This document shows positions 18,692 through 28,203 of a stretch of DNA of 64,000 bases, piece by piece. The notes beneath the pieces are model-generated. The model had not been told where the DNA came from, ran no database searches, and was given only the letters and a program-made list of their open reading frames with translations. This stretch comes from Salinicola halophyticus (GTDB lineage: Bacteria > Pseudomonadota > Gammaproteobacteria > Pseudomonadales > Halomonadaceae). The stretch spans positions 241,333-305,332 of the forward strand of contig NZ_PZJN01000006.1 of assembly GCF_003206695.1 (NCBI RefSeq), given 5' to 3'. The stretch's first letter is position 1. Every line of letters begins with the position of its first letter. The position numbers and the translations under genes were made by a program.

Positions 18692-20002
18692 TTGGACTCG
18701 CGTTTCCCCTTCGTCGACTGGTTTCGTCACTCATCGCCCTACGTCAATGCCCACCGCGGCAAGACTTTCGTCATTCTGATCGAAGGCGAGGCGATGGCGT
18801 CGTCGCGACGAGGCCAACTGCTGCAGGATCTGGCACTGCTGCACACGCTCGGTGTCCGGGTGGTGCTGGTCTACGGCATCCGGCCGCAGGTCGGCGCGGC
18901 GCTGGAGACCGAAGGCATCACGCCGCTGCGGGTCGGCGGACGCTGGGTTGCCGATCGCCCGATCATGGATCATGTCGAACGCATTGCCGCCATTCAGCGG
19001 CTCGAACTCGAGGCGCAGCTGTCGCTGGGGTTGCCCAACACGCCGCTGCATGGCGTCGAACTGACGGCGGTTTCCGGCAATCTCGTAACGGCCAAGCCGT
19101 TGGGCGTCCGCGGCGGGGTGGATTTCGATCACAGCGGCGAAGTGCGTCGCGTGCGCAGCCAGGCCATCGAAAGCCTGCTCGCCGGCGGCAATCTGGTGAT
19201 TCTGCCGCCGCTGGGCTATTCCCGCACCGGGGAGATCTTCGATCTCGACGCCTCGGAGATCGCCCAGCACGTGGCGGTCTCGCTCAGGGCGGATAAGCTG
19301 ATCCTGCTGGGCGAGTCGGCGGGGCTACACGATGACAGCGGTCAACTGCAGCGTCAGCTGACGCCGGATGAGGCCGATACCCTGCGCGAACAGGCGGATC
19401 CGGGCAGCGAGCTTTTCCGGCACCTGGGCGCCGCCTGCGGCGCGGCCCGGCATGGCGTCGAACGTACCCACCTGCTTTCCTGGCGCGATCACGATGCACT
19501 GCTGGGCGAGCTGTTCACTCGCGATGGCGTCGGCACCATGATCACCCAGAATCGCTACGAGCTCTTGAGACAGGCGGTCCTGGACGATGTCGGCGGCCTG
19601 CTGGCTCTGCTCGCACCGCTGGAGTCCAGCGGCATGCTGGTCGCTCGGACTCGCGAGCGGCTCGAGCACGAAATCGAGGATTACGTGGTGATCGATCGCG
19701 ATGGCATGGCGATCGGCTGTGCGGCGCTGCACGGTTACGCCGAAGCGAAAATGGGCGAGCTGGCGTGTCTCGCCGTCCATGACGACTATCGCCGTGGCGC
19801 GCGAGGGGAGACGCTGCTAGCCGAAGTCGAGCGTCGCGCGCGTCGGCAGGGGCTCACGCAGCTGTTTGCCCTGACGACACACACCACGCACTGGTTCGTC
19901 GAGCGCGGCTTCTCCCTGACAACGCCGGAGGCGCTGCCCGACCTCAAGCGCGGGACCTACAATCAGGCCCGCCGCTCCAAGGTGTTGTTGAAGTCGCTAT
20001 AA
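18692..20002 (+). CDS. argA: N-acetylglutamate synthase (ArgA)
   Basis: This cytoplasmic enzyme acetylates glutamate as the first step of arginine synthesis. The N-terminal amino-acid-kinase-like domain shows GKTFVILIEGEAMA, VRVVLVYGIRPQV and GNLVILPPLGYS. The C-terminal GNAT domain shows IGCAALHGY, ELACLAVHDDYRRGARGETLL and THTTHWFVERGF. A TTG at 18692 with CCGGAG upstream gives 436 residues, close to the usual length. Another TTG at 18641 would add 17 residues that do not fit the family start. No ATG lies at the right place, so a TTG start is likely. The stop codon overlaps the first GlrR-like site of the following locus. Confidence 0.92.
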   Translation: MDSRFPFVDWFRHSSPYVNAHRGKTFVILIEGEAMASSRRGQLLQDLALLHTLGVRVVLVYGIRPQVGAALETEGITPLRVGGRWVADRPIMDHVERIAAIQRLELEAQLSLGLPNTPLHGVELTAVSGNLVTAKPLGVRGGVDFDHSGEVRRVRSQAIESLLAGGNLVILPPLGYSRTGEIFDLDASEIAQHVAVSLRADKLILLGESAGLHDDSGQLQRQLTPDEADTLREQADPGSELFRHLGAACGAARHGVERTHLLSWRDHDALLGELFTRDGVGTMITQNRYELLRQAVLDDVGGLLALLAPLESSGMLVARTRERLEHEIEDYVVIDRDGMAIGCAALHGYAEAKMGELACLAVHDDYRRGARGETLLAEVERRARRQGLTQLFALTTHTTHWFVERGFSLTTPEALPDLKRGTYNQARRSKVLLKSL

Positions 20003-20119
20003 GGCGACACCTGGGGCGCCGCGATTCGGACTCGGGTGTCTCCAAATTGAGACTATTCAAATAGCTGATTTGAATGGATTTATTATTATTGGCCCCAAAA
20101 GTGTCTGTTTATGAAGACG
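19992..20119 (+). promoter_or_regulatory. Three GlrR-like upstream activating sites
   Basis: Three near-matches to the enterobacterial GlrR operator TGTC-N10-GACA are present: AGTC-N10-GACA at 19992-20009 (over the argA stop), TGTC-N10-GACT at 20037-20054 and TGTC-N10-GACG at 20102-20119. Each matches 7 of 8 fixed positions. They lie 106-250 bp upstream of the -24/-12 promoter, a normal distance for sigma-54 enhancers, and the cognate-type regulator gene is 3 kb downstream. Confidence 0.65.
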
Positions 20120-20131
20120 TTTTTGGGGCCA
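20090..20131. terminator. 42-bp palindrome: argA terminator that encloses a GlrR-like site
   Basis: The arms tggccccaaaa and ttttggggcca are perfectly complementary, and the pairing continues with two wobbles into GTCT/AAGAC. The dyad centre (20110.5) coincides exactly with that of the third GlrR-like site. There is no long T-run after it, so it is a weak or factor-assisted terminator at best, and may instead be an extended operator. Confidence 0.55.
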
Positions 20132-20192
20132 TTTCGCGTCTTCACGGCGTCAACGCTTACCTTCCTCCTAGTTCGCGCTTGACTGTTGATTT

Positions 20193-20205
20193 CAAGTATT
20201 TGATT
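20193..20205. promoter_or_regulatory. IHF binding site
   Basis: CAA-GTAT-TTGAT-T fits the reverse form of the IHF consensus (YAANNNNTTGATW) at every fixed position. It sits in an AT-rich bend region between the GlrR-like sites and the -24 element, the expected position for DNA looping at a sigma-54 promoter. Confidence 0.65.
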
Positions 20206-20224
20206 TTAATGAATTATTAAGGAG

Positions 20225-20242
20225 TTGGCACGCGGATAGCTA
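20225..20242 (+). promoter_or_regulatory. Sigma-54 (-24/-12) promoter
   Basis: TTGGCACG carries the -24 GG at 20227-20228, and TAGCT carries the -12 GC at 20239-20240, with exactly 10 bp between the dinucleotides. Compared with the consensus yTGGCACGrNNNTTGCw the mismatches are r to C and one T to A. Transcription is predicted to start at about 20251, exactly at the first base of a hairpin. Confidence 0.75.
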
Positions 20243-20250
20243 TAGTCTTT

Positions 20251-20718
20251 GGCGAGAGCGACGAGGTGGCCTCTCCGGAAGTCATCTCGCCGAATCTTGT
20301 AGGGCTCCTAACTACCCTGTGCGGAGCCAGCAAGATTCGACAGCGTCTGCTCCACGCGATGTGTGACTTAGGTTGCGATGAGACGGGTGTGGCCCATCGG
20401 GCATGGAGATACACCATTCGGGCAAGGATGCCCCGGCAAGGATGCCGTCCCCCTCGCAAGAGGGGATCCATTGTGACCGGCCGCGGGATTTCCAGGATCG
20501 AGTATCCGGACTCCAGGCGACCGGTTCAGAAACGAAGCGGGCGGTTCGCCGTCACAGTACTCGATAGCCCCTGAATGGCTTAGTCGGACACTGGCTTCGG
20601 GGCCTTCTGGCCCACGGGAGCGATCTCGAAATCGCTGATTCAGGCAGTGTTTCTAGGTCGTTTTCGACCCTTCAGTTCCCTGCGTACCTTGGGCCGGCTC
20701 TGCCGGCCCTCTTTTTTT
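20251..20718 (+). ncRNA. Long structured non-coding RNA, candidate GlrR-dependent sRNA (GlmY-like position)
   Basis: About 468 nt lie between a sigma-54 promoter and a strong terminator, with no convincing protein frame. Many hairpins are visible. GGCGAG (20251) pairs with CTCGCC (20286). CGAATCTTG (20291) pairs with CAAGATTCG (20331), with a nested GGCTCC/GGAGCC. CCCCTC-GCAA-GAGGGG lies near 20451-20464. ATCGAGTA (20497) pairs with TACTCGAT (20558), and AGCGAT (20619) with ATCGCT (20631). The position directly before glrK matches glmY of enterobacteria, but no sequence similarity to GlmY was recognised and the RNA is longer. It lacks the RNase P, tmRNA, 6S and SRP signatures. It may be processed or hold more than one RNA. 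Confidence 0.6.
20691..20718 (+). terminator. Strong Rho-independent terminator of the structured RNA
   Basis: The 8-bp GC stem gggccggc / gccggccc has a 3-nt loop and is followed by TCTTTTTTT. It separates the RNA from glrK, which starts 129 bp later. Confidence 0.9.
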
Positions 20719-20846
20719 GTCAGGCTTTTTTGTCGGGCGTTTTGACATCCGATTCTCGACAACGCCACTTCCAGGCCCGATCGACTATCGACGCATCGTG
20801 GCTCGAATAGGCGTTCAACAATAATGTTATCCTTGCGGAACGATCC

Positions 20847-22421
20847 ATGACCCCAATGGGCATCCTGCATAGAGCGATCTTCATGACCACCGAGCTCTCC
20901 CGACGTTGGCGTCCTCGCTCGCTACTTCAACTGGTACTGCTGGCCTTCGTCGTTGTGATGTTGCCGATCGCCGTGCTGATGTTTCAGGCCGGTCAGGCGC
21001 TTTCACAGCTATCGACGCTGGCCGATCAAAGTGCGCGCCAGGCTGTAGAGGAGACGCGCCGAGCGCGTATGCTGAGTTCGCTGGCGCTGCAGATGGAGCG
21101 CAGCGCGCGCCAGTATGCCGTCATCGAGGAAGAGGGCCTGCGCGACATCTACGACCAGAAAGTCAATCAGTTCGGCGCTCTGTTACAGCAACACGAGCCG
21201 CTGATGGGCAACAATCCCGATTTCCAGTCCCTCTCCAAACGCTTTCAACGCCTGCGCGTCCTTCCCCCGGCGCCGGTAAAGGATATGAGTGGCTTCCTGG
21301 AAGGGTTCTCCGGTTTTGCCTCCGAGTCCGAAGCGGTGCGTGACGATACCAACGAGCTGATCGACGCGCGGATCGCCGATATTCGCCAGCAGGCCAATTC
21401 AGTCAAGACACGTCTGTGGATGCAGACCGCCGCACTCGTCTCCGCCAGCCTGATCCTGATGCTGTTCTTCACCTGGCTTATCACGCGGCCGATTCGCCAG
21501 CTCGAGCGGCGGATCTTCGGGCTGGGCAGCGGCGACCATAGCGATGTGCCGACCCGTATCCAGGGTCCGGCGGAACTGGTCCAGCTCGGCGATCGGCTAT
21601 CGTGGCTGTCAGGCCGCCTGTCCGAACTCGAGGCGCAGAAGCAGCAGTTTCTGCGCCATATGTCCCATGAACTGAAGACACCGCTGGCCAGTGTTCGTGA
21701 AGGGACTGCCCTGCTCGGCGACGGCGTGGCCGGAGAGCTCAACGAGCGCCAGAGCGAAGTGGTGAGGTTGATCGACGAAAACGGCCAGGAGCTGCAGACG
21801 CTGATCGAACAGCTGCTGGATTACAATTTGCTCCAGAACAGCCGGCGGATGAAGGTCACCCAGTTCGATATCTCAACGGTGATTCAGGAGGTGCTGTCCA
21901 AGCATCGGCTGGCGCTGGACAACAAGGACATGCAGGTCACGAGTCCGCACCATCCGGTGATGTGGCAGGCGGACCGCGAGCGGACGGCGAGAATTCTGGA
22001 CAACCTGATCTCGAACGCGATTGCCTACGGCAACGATGGCGGCCAGTTGATGATTCGCACCGCGCAGCAACGTGACGAGCTGATGCTGGATGTGGCCAAC
22101 AGCGGCGATCCCATTGCCGAGGCCGATCGCGAACACCTGTTCGAAGCGTTCTATCAAGGCAGCGCGCGGCGCAAAGGGCCGTTGAAGGGCTCCGGTATCG
22201 GCCTTTCGGTCGCGGCCGACTGCGCCAAACTGCAGGATGGGCAACTGGCGCTGGTCGAGGATGCCGAACTGCCGGTCTGCTTTCGACTCACGTTGCCATG
22301 GGCGAATCGCCCGGTACGCGTTTCGCAACAGGATAGAGCGCCACACGATGATAATGACGCCGCACCGGGCGAGCCGGCTCGGAGCGGTGAGGCAAGGAAG
22401 AAAACATGGTCAGTCAGATGA
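20847..22421 (+). CDS. glrK: Sensor histidine kinase GlrK/QseE-like
   Basis: This 524-residue inner-membrane kinase has spans at about 26-46 and 193-213 enclosing a helical periplasmic sensor. A HAMP domain (ITRPIRQLERRIFGLGSGD) follows, then the H-box FLRHMSHELKTPLASVREG with phospho-acceptor His274, and an ATPase domain with NLISNAIAYG and KGSGIGLSVA. The H-box wording, domain order and position before a lipoprotein and a sigma-54 activator identify it with GlrK (QseE). The ATG at 20847 has GGAA upstream; an ATG at 20883 is an alternative. The C-terminal tail is long, charged and poorly conserved. Confidence 0.9.
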   Translation: MTPMGILHRAIFMTTELSRRWRPRSLLQLVLLAFVVVMLPIAVLMFQAGQALSQLSTLADQSARQAVEETRRARMLSSLALQMERSARQYAVIEEEGLRDIYDQKVNQFGALLQQHEPLMGNNPDFQSLSKRFQRLRVLPPAPVKDMSGFLEGFSGFASESEAVRDDTNELIDARIADIRQQANSVKTRLWMQTAALVSASLILMLFFTWLITRPIRQLERRIFGLGSGDHSDVPTRIQGPAELVQLGDRLSWLSGRLSELEAQKQQFLRHMSHELKTPLASVREGTALLGDGVAGELNERQSEVVRLIDENGQELQTLIEQLLDYNLLQNSRRMKVTQFDISTVIQEVLSKHRLALDNKDMQVTSPHHPVMWQADRERTARILDNLISNAIAYGNDGGQLMIRTAQQRDELMLDVANSGDPIAEADREHLFEAFYQGSARRKGPLKGSGIGLSVAADCAKLQDGQLALVEDAELPVCFRLTLPWANRPVRVSQQDRAPHDDNDAAPGEPARSGEARKKTWSVR

Positions 22422-22954
22422 AAACCACGCTGTTATTGCTGGGAATGATGGCGCTGGCGGGTTGCCAGTCGCTCTCCCGTGAATCCATCCCTGCCGGTTG
22501 CGGCGACATTCCGAGCTACGCCGACAACGTCTGCCTGGTCGATTCCTGGGTGGCTTTCGGTCTTCAGGCGCAACGCGGTGACGACGACTGGCGCCAACGG
22601 ACGCTGGACAAGGTCGGCCAGCACCGCATGGACCAGAAGGCCGTGCGGGCACTGGTGCTCTCCTGGGATGGCCCCGGTGAGTGGCAACGCGCTGCGGACC
22701 TCTACAAGGCCTCGATCGACTCGGCGCCGACCCGGCTCCAGCCGCTGCTGCAGCAGTGGCTGAACGAACTGGAAGAGCGTCGCAAGCTCTACGCTCAGCG
22801 AAGCACGAGTACGAGAGCGAGTCGGCAGGGTGGCCACAGCAATACGCAGGCACTGAAGCGCGAAAACGAGAAGCTGAAACAACAGCTCAAGGAGATGTCG
22901 GACAAGCTCGACGCCTTGACCGATATCGAGCGGACGATCAACGCGCGCGACTGA
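22406..22954 (+). CDS. QseG-like lipoprotein of the glr operon
   Basis: This 182-residue predicted outer-membrane lipoprotein has a hydrophobic signal with lipobox LAGC (Cys20) from MVSQMKTTLLLLGMMALAGC. A mature domain rich in Trp and charged residues follows, and a C-terminal coiled coil (ALKRENEKLKQQLKEMSDKLDAL). Between GlrK and GlrR it occupies the slot of QseG (YfhG), which in enterics is an outer-membrane lipoprotein that interacts with the kinase sensor domain. The gene overlaps the glrK end by 16 bp and has AAGGAAG as ribosome-binding site. Similarity to QseG is mainly positional and architectural. Confidence 0.78.
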   Translation: MVSQMKTTLLLLGMMALAGCQSLSRESIPAGCGDIPSYADNVCLVDSWVAFGLQAQRGDDDWRQRTLDKVGQHRMDQKAVRALVLSWDGPGEWQRAADLYKASIDSAPTRLQPLLQQWLNELEERRKLYAQRSTSTRASRQGGHSNTQALKRENEKLKQQLKEMSDKLDALTDIERTINARD

Positions 22955-23183
22955 TTTCTGGAACGTTCACGACTGATAGCAAAAACGTCCACAACCGATC
23001 TCCGAATTCCCGCAAACGTGCTTCGGAGTCGGTAACGCCGCGTGATCATCAATACTCACGAATAACCAAGCCAACCGTGCGATTCGAGGTCGATTGACCA
23101 CATCGATACCGCGCGACCGCGTCACGGAGAGCGTGACACGTCCTTGCCGACAGACAGGGCGAAGCGGCGGCAGAGAGGTGCCT

Positions 23184-24623
<1,440 letters not shown>

Positions 24624-24642
24624 TCGCGGCCAATCGACAATG

Positions 24643-24678
24643 ACCCGATCCGGCAAGGACTGCCTGATCGGGTTTTTT
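24643..24678 (+). terminator. Rho-independent terminator of the glr operon
   Basis: The inverted repeat acccgatc / gatcgggt is followed by TTTTTT (24673-24678), 20 bp after the glrR stop. Confidence 0.9.
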
Positions 24679-24699
24679 ATGTCGCCGAGGCAGCGAATG

Positions 24700-25629
24700 C
24701 TAGATCGGATCGGTATCCGCTTCACCTGCCGTGCGGGGGATCAGCTCGATAATCCGCTGACGTAGCCATCGGTGAAGAGGATGGGTCGTGGTGCGGTCAT
24801 GCCACACCATTGCCATGTCGAAACCGGGCACGGAAAGCGGGGGATCCAGAAGTCGCACTCGGCCGACGCGGTCATCGGCGACCCGTGTGGGGACCAGCGC
24901 GATCATGTCGCTACGCGCAACGATCTCCGGCACCACCAGGAACCCCGGCGCCGACAGGGCCACGCGGCGGGACCGGCCGACGGCGGCCAGGGCATCGTCC
25001 ACCGGGCCGTGAAAGCCGCCGCCCTCCGGTGAGACGATGACGTGGTCCAGTCGGCAAAAAGTGTCGAGATCGAGTGGTCCCGGCAAGGCCGGGTGGTCGG
25101 GGCGAACGATAGCCACGTACGCCTCGCGATAGAGCGTGCGCATGCGCAGTTTGTCCGGCGCCGTCCCGGGCGTCGTCAGGGCCAGATCGACCTCGCCGCG
25201 CACCATCTGCGTATCGAGAATCCCGGTGTCTATCGTCCGCCAGGCGACGCTGAGGCCCGGGGCTTCGCGACGCAGAGCCAGTGCCAGCGGCATCAGAACC
25301 GAATACTGCACGTAATCGCTGGCGGCGATGGCGACCGTAGCCTTGGCCGTGGCCGGGTCGAACGGGCTGCCCTCGGCGACAACCTGGCGTACACCCTCGA
25401 GGGCGGCGTGGAGCGGCGCCTGAAGCTCGAGCGCCCGTTGGGTCGGAACCATGCCGCGCTGCGCGGGCAGCAACAGCGGATCGCCCAACAACTCACGCAG
25501 TCGGGTCAGCCGGGTCGAGATGGCCGGCTGGCTGAGATGCAGTCGCTTGGCAGCGCGACTGACATTGCGCTCCACCAGCAAGGTGTCGAGTGTCACCAGC
25601 AGATTCAGGTCTAGCCGTTCGATATCCAT
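24700..25629 (-). CDS. LysR-family transcriptional regulator (NodD/SyrM-type)
   Basis: This 309-residue regulator has an N-terminal winged HTH (DLNLLVTLDTLLVERNVSRAAKRLHLSQPAISTRLTRLRELLGD) and an effector-binding domain from about residue 95. The DLNLL start and LHLSQPAISTRL recognition helix are typical of the NodD/SyrM branch of LysR proteins. It is divergent from a flavodoxin-fold quinone reductase with 129 bp between the starts, so it probably controls that gene in response to an unknown, perhaps electrophilic, inducer. Confidence 0.93.
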   Translation of the reverse strand: MDIERLDLNLLVTLDTLLVERNVSRAAKRLHLSQPAISTRLTRLRELLGDPLLLPAQRGMVPTQRALELQAPLHAALEGVRQVVAEGSPFDPATAKATVAIAASDYVQYSVLMPLALALRREAPGLSVAWRTIDTGILDTQMVRGEVDLALTTPGTAPDKLRMRTLYREAYVAIVRPDHPALPGPLDLDTFCRLDHVIVSPEGGGFHGPVDDALAAVGRSRRVALSAPGFLVVPEIVARSDMIALVPTRVADDRVGRVRLLDPPLSVPGFDMAMVWHDRTTTHPLHRWLRQRIIELIPRTAGEADTDPI

Positions 25630-25703
25630 TTCTTTGATACCAAGACATAAAATAAACGATTTCTACAATACCAGACGGCGCGTCAGGATCATGGGCCGAA
25701 CGT

Positions 25704-25732
25704 GATCATTCCCCGATCATTTCCCGATCATT
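25704..25732 (+). repeat. Three gatcatt repeats phased at 11 bp in the LysR/reductase intergenic region
   Basis: gatcatt starts at 25704, 25715 and 25726, separated by 4-bp C-rich spacers, an exact 11-bp period (one helical turn). The array ends 27 bp before the reductase start and could be a regulator operator. Confidence 0.5.
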
Positions 25733-25758
25733 GCCACAACACAATGAGGAACCGGCCC

Positions 25759-26559
25759 ATGAGTCATATTCTGATCGTCCATGCCCACCCCGAGCCCCAG
25801 TCACTGACCAGCGCCTTGAAGGATCTGGCGCGAGAAACCCTGCGGGCGCAGGGGCATGAAGTTCAGGTTTCGGATCTCTACGCCATGCAGTGGAAGTCGG
25901 TCGCCGACCGCGAGGACTTCATCGACACCGTCGACTCGGCTCGCTTGAGCTACATCGCCGAGTCCCGCCATGCCTATGCGTCGGACACCCAGACCCTGGA
26001 TATCGCCGCCGAGCAGCGCAAGTTGCTGTGGGCCGATGCCGTTCTGTTCAGCTTCCCGCTGTGGTGGTTCGGCATGCCGGCGATTCTCAAAGGGTGGGTC
26101 GACCGGGTATTTGCGTTCGGGTTTGCCTACGGTGTCGGTGAACACGGCGGAGAACGGTGGGGCGATCGTTATGGCGAAGGCATGCTGGCCGGCCGTCGTG
26201 CGATGCTGATTCTGCCGATTGGCGGGCGGGCGCCGCACTACAGCGATCGTGGCGTCAATGGCAGCCTGGAAGAAATTCTGTGGCCGATACACCACGGCAC
26301 GCTGTTTTACCCGGGTCTAGAAGTGATGCCGCCGTTCCCTGTCTATCAGAGCGACCGGCTCGATGAAGACGGTTGGCAGCAGGTCGTGGCCAGTTTCAAA
26401 CACCGTCTCGAGCACTTGTTCAGCGATGCACCGATTGCCTTCCGGCGACAGAACGGTGGGCACTACGATACGGATCAGCGTCTCAAGCCCGGCCTGGGCG
26501 AAGGCGAGGGCGGAACGCGGATCCACCTTGTCCAGCCGGGGGATCCTGAAGAGCGGTGA
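25759..26559 (+). CDS. NAD(P)H dehydrogenase (quinone), flavodoxin-like fold
   Basis: This 266-residue flavoprotein begins MSHILIVHAHPEPQSLT, the FMN/FAD phosphate-binding loop of the NQO1/MdaB/KefF family. It continues with the substrate-side motif FSFPLWWFGMPAILKGWVDRVF and GVEHGG-like and GRRAMLILPIGG segments. Such enzymes reduce quinones by two electrons and protect against redox stress. The ATG at 25759 has a GAGGA site and removes 19 spurious residues. It is divergent from a LysR regulator. Confidence 0.9.
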   Translation: MSHILIVHAHPEPQSLTSALKDLARETLRAQGHEVQVSDLYAMQWKSVADREDFIDTVDSARLSYIAESRHAYASDTQTLDIAAEQRKLLWADAVLFSFPLWWFGMPAILKGWVDRVFAFGFAYGVGEHGGERWGDRYGEGMLAGRRAMLILPIGGRAPHYSDRGVNGSLEEILWPIHHGTLFYPGLEVMPPFPVYQSDRLDEDGWQQVVASFKHRLEHLFSDAPIAFRRQNGGHYDTDQRLKPGLGEGEGGTRIHLVQPGDPEER

Positions 26560-26570
26560 CCTATCGCCAA

Positions 26571-26589
26571 TTACCGAGCGGTAATTTTT
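26571..26589 (+). terminator. Terminator after the quinone reductase; motif repeated at 26622-26640
   Basis: The hairpin ttacc-gagc-ggtaa is followed by TTTTT. The same word, cgagcggtaatttt, recurs 49 bp downstream (26624-26637), so the pair is also a short direct repeat. Confidence 0.6.
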
Positions 26590-26653
26590 CGCGAAATTTG
26601 GCGGTTAAACGCCGGTTTATTCCCGAGCGGTAATTTTCCGATTCTGGCCTGCT

Positions 26654-28015
26654 TCAGCGCTTCAAGCGACGCTTCACTTCCAGCTTCAGGCGGCCTTCGC
26701 CGAGGCGGGCGGTCAGTGTTTGACCGGGTTGGGTCTGGCTGGCGGCGCGGACAACCTGGCCGCTGTCGTCCTGCAGGATCGAGTAGCCGCGGCCCAGCAC
26801 GGCCAGCGGGCTGACGGCGTTGAGCTCACGGGCGATCCCCTGCAGGTTCTGGCGTTCCTGGTGCAGCCGACGACGCTGAGCGGTGTCGAGCCGCTGGCGA
26901 AGCTGGTCGATCCGTTCCCGCGACTGGCGCAGCGTGCGGCTGGGGTCGTGGAGCGCGAAGCGTCGGTTGGCGGCGTCGAGCCGTTGCCAATCCCGCTGCA
27001 AGCGCTGGTGCATCGCCAGTTGCAAGCGGCGATCCAGCCCCGCCAGATGTTGGCGCTGCTGGGCGAGCCGCTCGCCGGGATGGCGCAGCCGGGCGCGTAG
27101 ATGATCGAGGCGCTGGGATTCGGCATTGACGCGCCCTTGCCAGGCGCGGATCAGGCGCTGGCGCTGCCGATTCAGCGTCGCTTCGAGATCGCGGCGATCC
27201 GGCACCAGCCGCTCGGCGGCGGCGGAGGGCGTCGGGGCGCGCACGTCGGCGGCGAACTCGGCCAGGGTCACGTCGACCTCGTGGCCGATGGCGGCCATCA
27301 CCGGCAGCCTGGAGTGGAAGATCGCCCGCACCAGATGCTCGTCGTTGAACGCCCACAAATCTTCCAGACTGCCGCCGCCGCGGGTGATTAGGATCGCATC
27401 GAAAGGATCGCTTTCGTCTTCCCGCCGCGCATGACGATTAATCAAGGCCAGCGCGCGGATCAGCGCCGGCGGCGCGTCTCGACCCTGAACCACAGACGGG
27501 AACACGCTGACGCGGATCATCGGCCAGCGCGCCTGCAGCACCGCCAGCACATCGCGAATGGCCGCGCCGGTGTTCGAGGTGATCAGTGCCAGATGGCGAG
27601 GCGGGTAGGGCAGCGGCCGCGCGTTGGCGAACATGCCCTCTGCCTCCAGCTTGCGCTTGAGCCGTTCGTAGGCCGCCATCAGCTCGCCTTCGCCGCTGGG
27701 CTGCACGGCATCGACGATCAATTGATAATCGCCGCGCGGTTCGAAGATCGACACCCGCCCGCGCACCTTGATCCGATCGCCATCCTTCAGCGGTGTGCGC
27801 GACAGGCTCGCCCGATTGCGGAAGAACGCACACTTGAGCTGGGCCTTGGCGTCTTTCAGGCTGAAGTAGATATGCCCGGAAGCGGGGCGCGCCAGCCCGG
27901 AAATCTCGCCCTCGACCCAGCAGTCGCCGAAGCCGCGCTCCAGCATCTGGCGGGCCTGGCGATTGAGGTCGCTGACGGAGATCGCCTGTGGCGACGGTGA
28001 GGTGAACGCAGGCAT
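26654..28015 (-). CDS. xseA: Exodeoxyribonuclease VII large subunit
   Basis: This 453-residue catalytic and DNA-binding subunit of exonuclease VII degrades single-stranded DNA. The N-terminal OB-fold reads QMLERGFGDCWVEGEISGLARPASGHIYFSLKD, and the catalytic core shows ALITSNTGAAIRDVL, DAILITRGGGSLEDLWAFNDE, AIGHEVDVTLAEFAADVRAPTPSAAAE. A long coiled-coil region of alternating RQ-rich helices leads to the C-terminal LGRGYSILQDDSGQVVR. Full length, no anomalies. The small subunit xseB is not in this window. It is divergent from guaB. Confidence 0.96.
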   Translation of the reverse strand: MPAFTSPSPQAISVSDLNRQARQMLERGFGDCWVEGEISGLARPASGHIYFSLKDAKAQLKCAFFRNRASLSRTPLKDGDRIKVRGRVSIFEPRGDYQLIVDAVQPSGEGELMAAYERLKRKLEAEGMFANARPLPYPPRHLALITSNTGAAIRDVLAVLQARWPMIRVSVFPSVVQGRDAPPALIRALALINRHARREDESDPFDAILITRGGGSLEDLWAFNDEHLVRAIFHSRLPVMAAIGHEVDVTLAEFAADVRAPTPSAAAERLVPDRRDLEATLNRQRQRLIRAWQGRVNAESQRLDHLRARLRHPGERLAQQRQHLAGLDRRLQLAMHQRLQRDWQRLDAANRRFALHDPSRTLRQSRERIDQLRQRLDTAQRRRLHQERQNLQGIARELNAVSPLAVLGRGYSILQDDSGQVVRAASQTQPGQTLTARLGEGRLKLEVKRRLKR

Positions 28016-28081
28016 GGGCTGACCCGGACGGAAACGGTTATGAATGGTCGAAAGCCTAACACGAAGCCGGCGGCCCTAGTG

Positions 28082-28129
28082 CTGGTGAGAAACGGCGCTG
28101 GTCAGAAACGGCGCTGGTCAGAAACGGTG
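28082..28129 (+). repeat. Three tandem 16-bp repeats between xseA and guaB
   Basis: ctggtgagaaacggcg, ctggtcagaaacggcg and ctggtcagaaacggtg are at 28082, 28098 and 28114, followed by a partial ccggtcga. They lie upstream of both divergent starts and about 45 bp before the guaB -35 box. Confidence 0.75.
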
Positions 28130-28174
28130 CCGGTCGAATACCGCGCCGATCGAGCCCCGAACCCCTGCTTGCCA

Positions 28175-28203
28175 TTGAGAGGCAACGGCCAAACGACTAT
28201 AAT
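28175..28203 (+). promoter_or_regulatory. guaB promoter
   Basis: -35 TTGAGA (28175-28180), 17-bp spacer, -10 TATAAT (28198-28203). The predicted start near 28210 gives a GC-rich leader of about 118 nt before the guaB ATG. No PurR box was recognised. Confidence 0.75.

Noticed and set aside
20266-20574. 102-residue open frame on the plus strand inside the structured RNA
   Set aside because: It has no ribosome-binding site and an arginine-rich low-sense product, and it lies across strong hairpins between a sigma-54 promoter and a terminator; RNA is the better reading.
20251-20718. tmRNA, RNase P RNA, 6S or SRP RNA
   Set aside because: None of the conserved words or ends of these RNAs could be found, and no tRNA-like CCA end is present.
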